Of a stretch of DNA of 64,000 bases, positions 38,768 through 47,092 are shown piece after piece (position 1 is the stretch's first letter; every line of letters starts with the position of its first letter). Origin of the DNA: a virus. Position numbers and translations under genes: made by a program. A model generated the notes under the pieces. That model was not told the origin of the DNA and ran no database searches. It was given only the letters and a program-made list of their open reading frames with translations. The DNA is taken from positions 1-64,000 of IMG/VR virus record IMGVR_UViG_3300044633_003049. One strand, given 5' to 3'.

Positions 38768-41764
38768 TTATATTAATTTATCAATTTCTTTTATGACATC
38801 TTGACCTGTGATTGATTTGGAACATTCAAATTGTTGTTTTGTACCTTTATTTACAGGGCACCAGTTCCAATCTCCAGGGTTAAAATCGTAAACATTCCAA
38901 CATCCATGACAAACATCTTTATTAATAATTCTTGAAACTCCGATTGTTGGTTCACTATATTCCTCACTAAAACCTGAAATGATGACACAAGGAATACCCA
39001 CAGACCACGCCAACCAACTTAATCCACTACCAATACCTATAAAAAGTTCCGACTCTTCTAAAACTTGAATTACCTTCTCGATTGGTCCTGATTTTTGTTG
39101 TACGACCCCTTGTGGGTTCTTATTACCCATATATCCATCCTCTTCTCTAGATAATAATCTTACCTCATAACCTTTCCTTTTAAGATGATTAACCACTTGT
39201 TGCCATCCTGTTGCGTTGTTCCAATACTTACATTGTGATGTTGAATGGACAGCAATACACACTCTTTTCTTTTTCTTATTACTAAAAGTTGGTAATTTAG
39301 GTCTAATCTCTTTATATTCTAAACCCAATATATCCGTTGCCATTTTACCCAATGGTTCTACTTTAGGATTGGACGGATGATTATCATATCTAATTGTTCT
39401 TTTATCATCATAAAATAAACCTAATCTATATAGACCATAAATGTTATTCACCCCAACACCAGGTTCCACAAATTCAATTTCAGGATATTGCCCTTTAAAT
39501 AAATCATTTTTAAATGTTGAACATATAATATGACACTTATTTTTAATTCTAAACTCTTCTACATATGGTATCCACGCTAAACTATCCCCCAAAGATTTAG
39601 ATTCGAAACATATCATAATTCTTTGACCTTCAGGATTAAATTTCTCCTCTCTATAAAAATTATTATCAATACCTTTAATCTTAACAATCCAATTAACATA
39701 ATATTTTTTAGATGCTCTTGTCCAATGATTACTCTTGATGTTGGTTTCATAGACAATGTCACCCGTATCCCCATCAATAAATTGAACATTGTACTGGTGT
39801 TCATTATCCTCATTAATTTCAACAAATGGACCATCTACGAAATGTACATTTGTTCTTCTATTTGATGCGACCTTTCTTTCAAAATATAACATTTGTAAGT
39901 TGTCGTTACCTCCACAAAATAAAGTAAAATGACCAAATCCTAATCCTGCCATTCTTTTGATAAGGTTTTCTCTTAGTTCAACATTATACCCTAATAAATT
40001 ATGGTGATATTCCATTGCTATGTTTCTAACCTTTAATAGATTTTCATCCGATATACCTAAAAATGCGTGATGTTCAGCACCTTCAATATCCATCTTTAAA
40101 AAATCTATTTTATTTACAACACCTGTTTCAAACAAATGATTTAATGTATATGTTTTAACAGCATAAGTGTTAGTTACTTCATTTGTTTCCAATAATGTAG
40201 ATCCACCTAAATGTCCAGTTTCGGATAAAACCAATTCACCCATCTCATCCGCAATTGCACCATTATATAATATTGAACGTGGGTCGGCATTTTTTGAAAG
40301 TAATTGGAAATACCTTCTATCTGGTTCAAATGAAATTACTTTAGACGCACCTTGACTATAAGCCCATCTATTAAAGATACCTAAGTTTCCTCCTAAATCA
40401 ACTACCACATCTCCATCAAATATTCGTTTGTCTTGATTGGGGAATTTATAATAATCTTTTAAATTAAAAATTTCATGATAAATTGCTCTCGGCCAACCAA
40501 ACTTATCCGCAACTTCAAGAGTCCCTCCTTGGTAATCTTTAATGTCCCCTAAATTTTCTAATACGTCTACATCTGTGTAGAATTTTCCTGATTTATAAAA
40601 ATCATCTTCTCTAATTGTTTTCTTTTCCATTAATATTTCTGATGCTGTTTTTGCTATTTTATCCCAATTGAAATCTATATGAATTTCCTTTGATTCTTCT
40701 ATTGCGAATGATTTAAACTTTTTATAATCATTCATTACATTTAACATTTGTTCTCCCAAATCTTTCCAATCTGGTTCACAATATTCACCAGGGAAATCTT
40801 TATGTTCCACATTTGCAGGTCTTAAACCATCTATCTTAACGGGAACACCATTACCTTCCGCAAATTCTAATTGACCTCCCCAATTAGAGTAAATTGATGG
40901 TGTTCCACAAGCCATAGCCTCAATCAACGGTAAGTTCCATCCCTCACTACGAGCACAAGTAACGAACACGTCACCTTCTTGTAGATACTTCACATAATCC
41001 TCTCTTGGGGTGAACTTAATAAAGTTAATATTCTCATCATTAATATTATGATACTTAACCCTTTCATCTGTGGTCTTCATTCCGTCGTATGCGTATGGGT
41101 TTTCAACTGACGCAATCAACTCCACATCGGTTCTACCTTTAAAAACCTCACCAAATGTCCTTAAAACCTCTGTAGTTCCTTTTCTATAATCCCATCTACC
41201 AAAGTGTAAGAATCTAAATTTATCTTTCTTTGGTGTCTTATTTAACGGTTTAAATGTCTCCACATCAACTCCTTCAGGTACAATTGATATTTTTGATGAT
41301 GGATATCCTTGTTCAACCAAACAATCAAACTGCCATTGGGTCGGTACCCATACCTCATCAAAATACATTAATCTTTTAAAGAAATCTTGTGGGTAACGTG
41401 TTGATTCCCAAACGTTATATGCTATCTTATATCCATCGTAATTCTCGTGAAAATAATAGTTGTTCATATCCACCAATACAATATGAACGTCAGGTTTATA
41501 ATCATTCTTATAACCATACATAGGTAAATGAGATCTACTACCATCACCATTGATTAGGGTTTGTAGAATTAACATATCCTTCATCTCATCGGTGATATAT
41601 GGTTCATCATCATGAGGTGTATCGTTCATTCCCTTCCAACCCCCACCTATGGTAGAGTTTCTAACCTTAACTGTGTGGTATTTGTTCAGAGCACAAAAAA
41701 AGGACTTTGCGTGATTAGCATATCCTGTTACTCCGATAAAACATGTATGTGCAAGTATTTTCAT
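38768..41764 (-). CDS. GT4 + FkbM methyltransferase + BAHT-like heptosyltransferase fusion, 998 aa
   Basis: Three modules. Residues 1-375: GT4 transferase (FLHFGRWDYRKGTTEVLRTF; ARSEGWNLPLIEAMACGTPSIY). About 440-640: FkbM-type methyltransferase (VVVDLGGNLGIFNRWAYSQG; IDFLKMDIEGAEHHAFLG). About 700-998: GT9-like domain (RIMICFESKSLGDSLAWIPY; GPIEKVIQVLEESELFIGIG) ending in CHGCWN...WCP...FECSKS (Cys952, 955, 969, 981). That end matches the iron finger of autotransporter O-heptosyltransferases, which glycosylate serines of surface proteins. It stands immediately upstream of the collagen-like fibre, its obvious candidate substrate. Confidence 0.88.
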   Translation of the reverse strand: MKILAHTCFIGVTGYANHAKSFFCALNKYHTVKVRNSTIGGGWKGMNDTPHDDEPYITDEMKDMLILQTLINGDGSRSHLPMYGYKNDYKPDVHIVLVDMNNYYFHENYDGYKIAYNVWESTRYPQDFFKRLMYFDEVWVPTQWQFDCLVEQGYPSSKISIVPEGVDVETFKPLNKTPKKDKFRFLHFGRWDYRKGTTEVLRTFGEVFKGRTDVELIASVENPYAYDGMKTTDERVKYHNINDENINFIKFTPREDYVKYLQEGDVFVTCARSEGWNLPLIEAMACGTPSIYSNWGGQLEFAEGNGVPVKIDGLRPANVEHKDFPGEYCEPDWKDLGEQMLNVMNDYKKFKSFAIEESKEIHIDFNWDKIAKTASEILMEKKTIREDDFYKSGKFYTDVDVLENLGDIKDYQGGTLEVADKFGWPRAIYHEIFNLKDYYKFPNQDKRIFDGDVVVDLGGNLGIFNRWAYSQGASKVISFEPDRRYFQLLSKNADPRSILYNGAIADEMGELVLSETGHLGGSTLLETNEVTNTYAVKTYTLNHLFETGVVNKIDFLKMDIEGAEHHAFLGISDENLLKVRNIAMEYHHNLLGYNVELRENLIKRMAGLGFGHFTLFCGGNDNLQMLYFERKVASNRRTNVHFVDGPFVEINEDNEHQYNVQFIDGDTGDIVYETNIKSNHWTRASKKYYVNWIVKIKGIDNNFYREEKFNPEGQRIMICFESKSLGDSLAWIPYVEEFRIKNKCHIICSTFKNDLFKGQYPEIEFVEPGVGVNNIYGLYRLGLFYDDKRTIRYDNHPSNPKVEPLGKMATDILGLEYKEIRPKLPTFSNKKKKRVCIAVHSTSQCKYWNNATGWQQVVNHLKRKGYEVRLLSREEDGYMGNKNPQGVVQQKSGPIEKVIQVLEESELFIGIGSGLSWLAWSVGIPCVIISGFSEEYSEPTIGVSRIINKDVCHGCWNVYDFNPGDWNWCPVNKGTKQQFECSKSITGQDVIKEIDKLI

Positions 41765-41768
41765 TAAT

Positions 41769-41778
41769 GATAATATAA
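41769..41778 (-). promoter_or_regulatory. TTATATTATC (variant of the TTATATTATA motif)
   Basis: TTATATTATC in transcription direction, 4 nt before the start of the 998-aa gene, differing from the exact motif only in the last base. Confidence 0.35.
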
Positions 41779-41795
41779 TGAAAATAAATGAAAAA

Positions 41796-42599
41796 TCAAA
41801 TCAAATTTTCTATATTTTTTGGTAAATTATTTATGTACTGTGGGAAATTTTTTGATATAAAATCATGTAAATTATGAGCATATGTTTTATTATGGTTTGG
41901 ACCTGGATGATGATTATCCACACCTAAATCTAAATATTTCCCGTAATCTCCATCAAACCTATTGGGGTCATCATATTCAAGTGATTTTAATTCTCCACCA
42001 TTCCAAATCCAATTACATTTTTTTGATTCTAAAAAATATTTTATTAATAAATGATTTTTATACCAATTTATTATGTCCTCATTATTATTTTGTAAATAAG
42101 TTAAATATTCTTGTGTTTTAATACCGTCATCCGTCTCCTTTAAATAACCCCAAGAAGTTGTTGGAATAAATGGTTCAATTCCACCATCTTCGGTATAAAT
42201 TTCTCTTCTATGTGGGAATGTATACATTATTAAAACCAAATCTGGTTTAATCAAATCATAATAACTCATTAAACATCTACATATAAAATCATTACTTCTT
42301 CCACCTGTTCCGAAATTAAAATTTACCGCATTTTCCATATGACTACAAAATTGTGCAGGCCAAGTTTCATTATCATTTACACCAACTCCTTCCGTAATTG
42401 AACAACCCAAAGACATTACTTTAAATCCTTCTTTTTTTATACTATCCCCCCTAAATCCTAATTCATTATAGGTGTAGGTACATAAACCTGTATTATCTGA
42501 TCCCGATGTTTTAAATATTTTGTTTTTTCGTTCATCTAATTTAAACTTAAATGATGAGATTTCAAAAGTCTCAGGTTTCCAATATTCTAATGGACTCAT
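41796..42599 (-). CDS. SGNH/GDSL-like hydrolase, 267 aa
   Basis: VMSLGCSITEGVGVNDNETWP (block I, with GCS in place of GDS), FGTGGRSNDFICR (block II/III, Gly and Asn) and DNHHPGPNHNKTYAHNL (block V, Asp-x-x-His) give the Ser-Gly-Asn-His layout. Such enzymes add or remove acyl groups on glycans. The Ser of GCS keeps the nucleophile position. Three more SGNH-like genes lie at 59.5-61.6 kb. It overlaps the next gene by 4 nt. Confidence 0.78.
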   Translation of the reverse strand: MSPLEYWKPETFEISSFKFKLDERKNKIFKTSGSDNTGLCTYTYNELGFRGDSIKKEGFKVMSLGCSITEGVGVNDNETWPAQFCSHMENAVNFNFGTGGRSNDFICRCLMSYYDLIKPDLVLIMYTFPHRREIYTEDGGIEPFIPTTSWGYLKETDDGIKTQEYLTYLQNNNEDIINWYKNHLLIKYFLESKKCNWIWNGGELKSLEYDDPNRFDGDYGKYLDLGVDNHHPGPNHNKTYAHNLHDFISKNFPQYINNLPKNIENLI

Positions 42600-43246
42600 A
42601 TTAAGGTATTTGTTTTTTTAATCATTTCAAATCCAACATTACCCGCTATAACTATTCTATCTTTGGTAGATTTTCTAGCAGAGGCAGGTACGTGTGGAAC
42701 TCTTCCTTCCATTATTATTATATCATTTTCTTTTGGAAGAATATTATAAATAATTCCATCTTTACCCTCTATGTATAACACACCATCGTTACCTTCTAAA
42801 TTATCAGGCATCTGAACATAGTGAACATATGTGTAATCAGGTCTAAAAACTTTACTCATATGATTTAAATCAGTATGATTGTGCATTACTATTTCGTTTT
42901 CCTTAGAAATATCTTTTTGCTTTGGATTTTTAGCTCTCACAACATTTATCCACGCCTCTGTATTTATTTTATTGTATGGTAATTTTATATTTTCATTAAA
43001 CAATTCAATACACACATTTATTCCTTCTTTAACTATTTCATGTATTTTTGCAGTTGATTCAAAATTACCATTAAAATCTATATTTTCTTTCCATTCACTA
43101 AAGAATCCAAAAGCATCCGTCGGCTTTAAATCTTCCATATCTTTAATAATAATAAGGCATTCTTCTAATACACTATCTTTCATATGTGATATATCAAATT
43201 TAGTTTTCCATATGTATGTCTCATCATCAAAGTATATTTTTTCCAT
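42596..43246 (-). CDS. 2-oxoglutarate/Fe(II) oxygenase-like protein, 216 aa
   Basis: VMHNHTDLNHM supplies His124-x-Asp126. A jelly-roll C-terminus contains GRVPHVPASARKSTKDRIV, with the distal His and a 2OG-binding Arg. Such enzymes hydroxylate proteins or small molecules using iron, oxygen and 2-oxoglutarate. It is more diverged from the other four oxygenases here than they are from one another. It ends TNTLI, close to the KTLI tail of neighbouring genes. Confidence 0.78.
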   Translation of the reverse strand: MEKIYFDDETYIWKTKFDISHMKDSVLEECLIIIKDMEDLKPTDAFGFFSEWKENIDFNGNFESTAKIHEIVKEGINVCIELFNENIKLPYNKINTEAWINVVRAKNPKQKDISKENEIVMHNHTDLNHMSKVFRPDYTYVHYVQMPDNLEGNDGVLYIEGKDGIIYNILPKENDIIIMEGRVPHVPASARKSTKDRIVIAGNVGFEMIKKTNTLI

Positions 43247-43247
43247 A

Positions 43248-43745
43248 TTATATTAATTTATTTGTTTCTATTTTTACATGTTCGTTTTGTAAAAACCACA
43301 ATAAAGAATATCGTTCTCCATCTAAAATTGGTGTTATTTCGTGGTCTATTCTTACATCAAATAAATATGTATTTCCAATAACTTTATCTAATATAATTTC
43401 ATTTGGGTTGTATAATTTAAAATCACCACCTTCAAAATCATCGTTCAATAAAACTCCCACGGCGTATAATCTTCTATCTCTAACATCGTTATGTTTTCCA
43501 AACCAATCACCTTTTGTAAATTTATGAAAATGTATCGTTTTTTTTATTGTTCTAATCCTAATTGTTGTTTCTCTTTCAACAAAATCCTTTAACTTATCAA
43601 ATAACCATTTAGTATCTAATGAATAATTAATTGGTTGTGAGTGGTATTTTCTATCGTTATAATCCCAATCGGTAATATTATTACTTCCATAAAAAATAAT
43701 GGACTGACACTCCTCTTTACTAAATAGTTTATTTTGTTTTATCAT
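43248..43745 (-). CDS. prolyl-4-hydroxylase-type 2OG-Fe(II) oxygenase, 165 aa
   Basis: WFGKHNDVRDRRLYAVGVLL gives His85-x-Asp87. IDHEITPILDGERYSLLWF gives distal His135 and Arg144, the P4H arrangement HxD...H...R. At 165 residues it is just the catalytic core. The first residues LFSKEECQSI are encoded by a 29-bp DNA identical to the start of the next oxygenase gene upstream. It overlaps that gene by 4 nt. The substrate is unknown, and the fibre has no Pro in its collagen-like part. Confidence 0.85.
   Translation of the reverse strand: MIKQNKLFSKEECQSIIFYGSNNITDWDYNDRKYHSQPINYSLDTKWLFDKLKDFVERETTIRIRTIKKTIHFHKFTKGDWFGKHNDVRDRRLYAVGVLLNDDFEGGDFKLYNPNEIILDKVIGNTYLFDVRIDHEITPILDGERYSLLWFLQNEHVKIETNKLI
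43698..43726. repeat. 29-bp direct repeat, copy 1
   Basis: Identical to 44246-44274. It encodes LFSKEECQSI near the start of the 165-aa oxygenase. The rest of the two genes is far less alike. Confidence 0.92.
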
Positions 43746-44296
43746 ATAATATGTTTTATATTTTTAATAGTATCAGATTGAACTATAAAAAACATAAGTG
43801 TAATTCTTTCTCCCAATTCAATTAAATCAACTGAATGTGGTGTATTTGAATCAAATATATATACATTACCTAAATTAAAATCAATATTAACTACATCATT
43901 ATTAATATACATTTTTAAATCTCCACCAATTAAATCTTCCGATTTATGAATCATCACACCAATAGTATACAATCTCCTATCCCCATTGTAAATATGATCA
44001 TCATGTTTTATAAAATAATCACCTTTGATATATTTTCTATAACCCGCATTTAAGTTTTTATTATGATTTATTTTATACAAAACCTCATCCAAAGAATTAA
44101 CCCAATTTATAACTCTATTTTTAATCCAACTATTATTATCGTCCCAATTTATTTTAAACGATTTCATAATACCTCCTTTGTTGGTTAATTGTCCACCCAA
44201 TCGTACGCTTATAATAGTATCATCCCATTTTTCAATATTTTTCAAAATGGACTGACACTCCTCTTTACTAAATAATATTTTTTCTTTTAAAATCAT
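43742..44296 (-). CDS. prolyl-4-hydroxylase-type 2OG-Fe(II) oxygenase, 184 aa
   Basis: YFIKHDDHIYNGDRRLYTIG provides His98-x-Asp100. SNTPHSVDLIELGERITLMF provides His154 and Arg164. It shares order and spacing with the 165-aa oxygenase and the identical N-terminal DNA, but only moderate similarity elsewhere. The truncated sulfotransferase-like frame overlaps its 5' end by 29 nt. It lacks the KTLI-type ending. Confidence 0.85.
   Translation of the reverse strand: MILKEKILFSKEECQSILKNIEKWDDTIISVRLGGQLTNKGGIMKSFKINWDDNNSWIKNRVINWVNSLDEVLYKINHNKNLNAGYRKYIKGDYFIKHDDHIYNGDRRLYTIGVMIHKSEDLIGGDLKMYINNDVVNIDFNLGNVYIFDSNTPHSVDLIELGERITLMFFIVQSDTIKNIKHII
44246..44274. repeat. 29-bp direct repeat, copy 2
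   Basis: Identical to 43698-43726. It lies at the start of the 184-aa oxygenase gene, and the stop codon of the truncated sulfotransferase-like frame (44268-44270) falls inside it. Confidence 0.92.
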
Positions 44297-44432
44297 ACGT
44301 TAAAGTATATGTGTCTTTTCTATATTTTTTATCATATGGGGTTTCATCTAATTCAATATCTAATTCTTTTGATATCCATTTACATAATGTAGTAGATCCA
44401 CATCTTGTACGTGATAAAATCAGGACTATCAC
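44268..44432 (-). pseudogene. truncated sulfotransferase-like N-terminus, 54 codons
   Basis: From a GTG at 44432 (overlapping the TAG of the oxygenase gene upstream) the frame reads IVLILSRTRCGSTTLCKWI, the PAPS 5'-phosphosulfate loop of sulfotransferases, then KELDIELDETPYDKK. It stops after 54 codons, well short of the usual 200 or more. The intact relative is the 199-aa gene at 46.5-47.1 kb. It appears to be a remnant cut off where the next oxygenase gene begins. Translation is possible but unproven. Confidence 0.6.
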
Positions 44433-44947
44433 TATGTTAAAGTTTTTTTATTTTTTTGCGATGGTAAAATCCATATCGCTAATACTTCTCTATTGCCAGA
44501 TATTATGGGAGTAACCTTATGTAATAAATTGGCATCAAATTCAATTATTTCGCCCAATTTTAGAGGGATATGGATATTATCCAGATAAAATTCACCACCA
44601 TTAAAATTATCATTTAATAATATTATATATGTTCTTATTGAGGCACCGGTATCAATATGCTCTTTTGCTTCCTCACCTATTTTATAATTAATATAATGCA
44701 TATTAACAATATATTCCGTTGTTTCATTTATGTTAATATATTTTTTAACAATATCGACTAATTCTTTATTACGTGTATCACAAAAAAACGTTTCACTTTT
44801 AACTAATTCAGTACTATAAGTATTTTTATCCCTTCTTTTATTGTATGGATTTGTTTCTACATTATGACCATTTTCTTCACCATTTTTATAAACTTGTTTT
44901 ATTAAATTTATGTCATTTATGTCAATTTTTATTATGTTATGTTTCAT
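44432..44947 (-). CDS. prolyl-4-hydroxylase-type 2OG-Fe(II) oxygenase, 171 aa
   Basis: GEEAKEHIDTGASIRTYIIL holds His97-x-Asp99. FDANLLHKVTPIISGNREVL holds His143 and Arg153, with GGEFYL between, as in the neighbouring oxygenases. It ends KNKKTLT, one of the KTL-type tails. The target is unknown. Confidence 0.87.
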   Translation of the reverse strand: MKHNIIKIDINDINLIKQVYKNGEENGHNVETNPYNKRRDKNTYSTELVKSETFFCDTRNKELVDIVKKYININETTEYIVNMHYINYKIGEEAKEHIDTGASIRTYIILLNDNFNGGEFYLDNIHIPLKLGEIIEFDANLLHKVTPIISGNREVLAIWILPSQKNKKTLT

Positions 44948-44953
44948 ATTTAA

Positions 44954-46015
44954 TTATATTAAAGTTTTATTAGTGTTATCAATAAACTCATATAAATTAT
45001 GGAATAGATTTTGATTTTTCCATATTTTATTAAATTCTTTTTTAAATAATTCATGTTCTGGATGTTCGGCATCCCATACTTGTTTTAATTTAAATTCACC
45101 TTCGGAAAATGTTCCCCAATTTGTTATCTTTCCAAAAAACACATCTACTTTTTTTCTAAATATAGAATACATTAAATTATAAAATGTTTCCATTTCCATA
45201 TAATTACTATCTTGAACAACAAACGATGTTTTAACACGTATTGGTAATGTATTGATAAATTTAAGATTATTCATTAAATTTTCCCAATTGCCACCTATTC
45301 TTGTTTTATTTTCGTAAGTATCTTTAGTGCCAGCGTCTATACTGATTTCACAAGTGTTTACATAATTATGAATATTTGGCATACTATCCCACATTTTTTT
45401 ATCCCACATACTTGCATTTGTATGTAAATGAATTGATATTAATTTTGGATATTTTTTAGGATTAAAATTTCTTAAATAATTTCTAAACCCCACCGATACA
45501 AATGGGTCACCTGAACCAGTTATGTATAGTGTTTTTACATTTGCAGAATAATAATTATCTATATCTTCAATTGTTTTTTCAACACGTTGTATACCTTCTC
45601 CATTTTCAACAATTAAATCAATTCTACATGAAGGGCATTTATAATTGCATGTCCTGTCAAAATTCATTATAAGATAATCCGGTGTATTATTTTTTATAAT
45701 AGGATTATAAAAACTTGGGTTTAATTTTGTTTTTAAAGTAACGGGTCCAGATGTTACCCCGTAATTTACCAATTTACTTAAATATGGGCAAAGTTCTTTA
45801 TTACAATATTTAAATGAACCATCTAAAATAGAATTTCTAATATCAATAACAGGTTCACTATTATATACATCTTTTAAAGGAATCTCATTAAGTTCTATTT
45901 TATTTGGTAACCAAGATGGACAACATACAAAGCAAACATTATTATGTATTTCTAATGAATTAAATGGAACACTACAAACATAATTTTTTAAATCTATATT
46001 TTTAAATGTATTCAT
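44954..46015 (-). CDS. radical SAM enzyme with N-terminal SPASM-like domain, 353 aa
   Basis: MNFDRTCNYKCPSC gives the CX3CX2C cluster motif (Cys123, 127, 130). LYITGSGDPFVS and SIDAGTKDTYE are later core strands. Before the core, residues 14-76 contain VCSVPFN...VCFVCCP...CNKELCP with an R-N-S-I-L-D-G-S-F block. This looks like the auxiliary-cluster SPASM/twitch domain normally found at the C-terminus. Auxiliary clusters suit peptide-modifying rSAM enzymes. It ends NKTLI. The iron-sulfur module at 11.4-12.4 kb could supply its clusters. Confidence 0.88.
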   Translation of the reverse strand: MNTFKNIDLKNYVCSVPFNSLEIHNNVCFVCCPSWLPNKIELNEIPLKDVYNSEPVIDIRNSILDGSFKYCNKELCPYLSKLVNYGVTSGPVTLKTKLNPSFYNPIIKNNTPDYLIMNFDRTCNYKCPSCRIDLIVENGEGIQRVEKTIEDIDNYYSANVKTLYITGSGDPFVSVGFRNYLRNFNPKKYPKLISIHLHTNASMWDKKMWDSMPNIHNYVNTCEISIDAGTKDTYENKTRIGGNWENLMNNLKFINTLPIRVKTSFVVQDSNYMEMETFYNLMYSIFRKKVDVFFGKITNWGTFSEGEFKLKQVWDAEHPEHELFKKEFNKIWKNQNLFHNLYEFIDNTNKTLI

Positions 46016-46492
46016 TTAAATTAATGTTTTTTGTTTTTTTTGTATTTTTTTATAAAAAGAAATTAAACTAAATCTTTCTCCATTAGTTACATTAAGAACT
46101 CTATGTTCTATTTCTTTATTTATAATTAAGCTATGGTTTATAATTGGTTTTACTTTTATTTCTTCATTTTTAAAAATATACTGAAATTCTCCACCCTCAA
46201 AATTTTCATTAATGTAGGTGATGATACTTAAATCCGCAACATCAATATGATAATTGTCATCAATATTTGTTTTATTGGTTACCTTGTTAATCCATAAATC
46301 ATATAATTGATACCCATCTGGTAAATATTTTGAGCATCTTTTTTGATATTCTAACAACTCTTCTTTTATATTTAAGTTTTTTCTAACGTAGTTATTACGA
46401 TTGTGTGGTAATTGTGTCTCAACAAAATTTGAACATATTGAATTTAAAAAAAATAACTCTTTGTCTGATAATAAATTTTTACATATATTCAT
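46016..46492 (-). CDS. 2OG-Fe(II) oxygenase, 158 aa
   Basis: DDNYHIDVADLSIITYINENF has His82-x-Asp84. KEIEHRVLNVTNGERFSLISF has His130 and Arg140, with GGEFQY between. It is the shortest of the five oxygenases but has every ligand. The tail is QKKQKTLI. The TTTAATTTAAATG junction before the next gene is the same as at 46.5 kb. Confidence 0.85.
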   Translation of the reverse strand: MNICKNLLSDKELFFLNSICSNFVETQLPHNRNNYVRKNLNIKEELLEYQKRCSKYLPDGYQLYDLWINKVTNKTNIDDNYHIDVADLSIITYINENFEGGEFQYIFKNEEIKVKPIINHSLIINKEIEHRVLNVTNGERFSLISFYKKIQKKQKTLI

Positions 46493-47092
46493 TTAAATTA
46501 AAGTTTTATGGTTTTTAATGTCCATATTACCAATTCTATATTTGTTAGAAATATTTAAATATTCATCATAATATTCTTTATTATATACAATTCCCAATTC
46601 ATCAAATATCGGTTGAAAATCACCATAATATAAATCTTCATAATAAAATAGAGGTACATTATATGTATTAGATGTGGTTTTTATTTTTTGTATGTGATTA
46701 TTTGTAATCTCACTATAATGTTCAATTTCACTTTCAGTTATATTGTGTATGTTATATTTTCTTTTTGTGGTGTTTAAATATGACATTTCTTTATTCACTA
46801 AAATATGACTTTCTATTTGGGATTTAAGGTCTTTTCTTATTAAAAAAATAACAGTATCAAAATCAGAAATTAATGTTTCTAATGAACATGGTAGATGGGT
46901 TAATGTAGATTTTATAAATAAATTATCGTTTTTAATTAATTCATTGTACTCCGTATTTTCGGTATGTATATTTTTCTTTGCCCATGGAAACCATGGTTCA
47001 TTATAACAAACATAATTAGGTTTTAATTTTGCAAAATACTTCAATAAGGAAGTTGATCCTGTTCTAGCGATATATATTAATGCGATTTTCAT
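46493..47092 (-). CDS. sulfotransferase-like protein, 199 aa
   Basis: From MKIALIYIARTGSTSLLKYF the protein carries the sulfotransferase PAPS loop (RTGSTSL, about residues 10-16). It then has FDTVIFLIRKDLKSQIESHI with the 3'-phosphate-binding Arg and Ser, and LFYYEDLYYG late in the fold. It should transfer sulfate from PAPS to a glycan or protein hydroxyl. The start at 47092 forms TAATG with the SET gene and is preferred over one 7 codons upstream. The APS kinase at 50.0-50.5 kb could make its donor. It ends NHKTLI. Confidence 0.82.
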   Translation of the reverse strand: MKIALIYIARTGSTSLLKYFAKLKPNYVCYNEPWFPWAKKNIHTENTEYNELIKNDNLFIKSTLTHLPCSLETLISDFDTVIFLIRKDLKSQIESHILVNKEMSYLNTTKRKYNIHNITESEIEHYSEITNNHIQKIKTTSNTYNVPLFYYEDLYYGDFQPIFDELGIVYNKEYYDEYLNISNKYRIGNMDIKNHKTLI

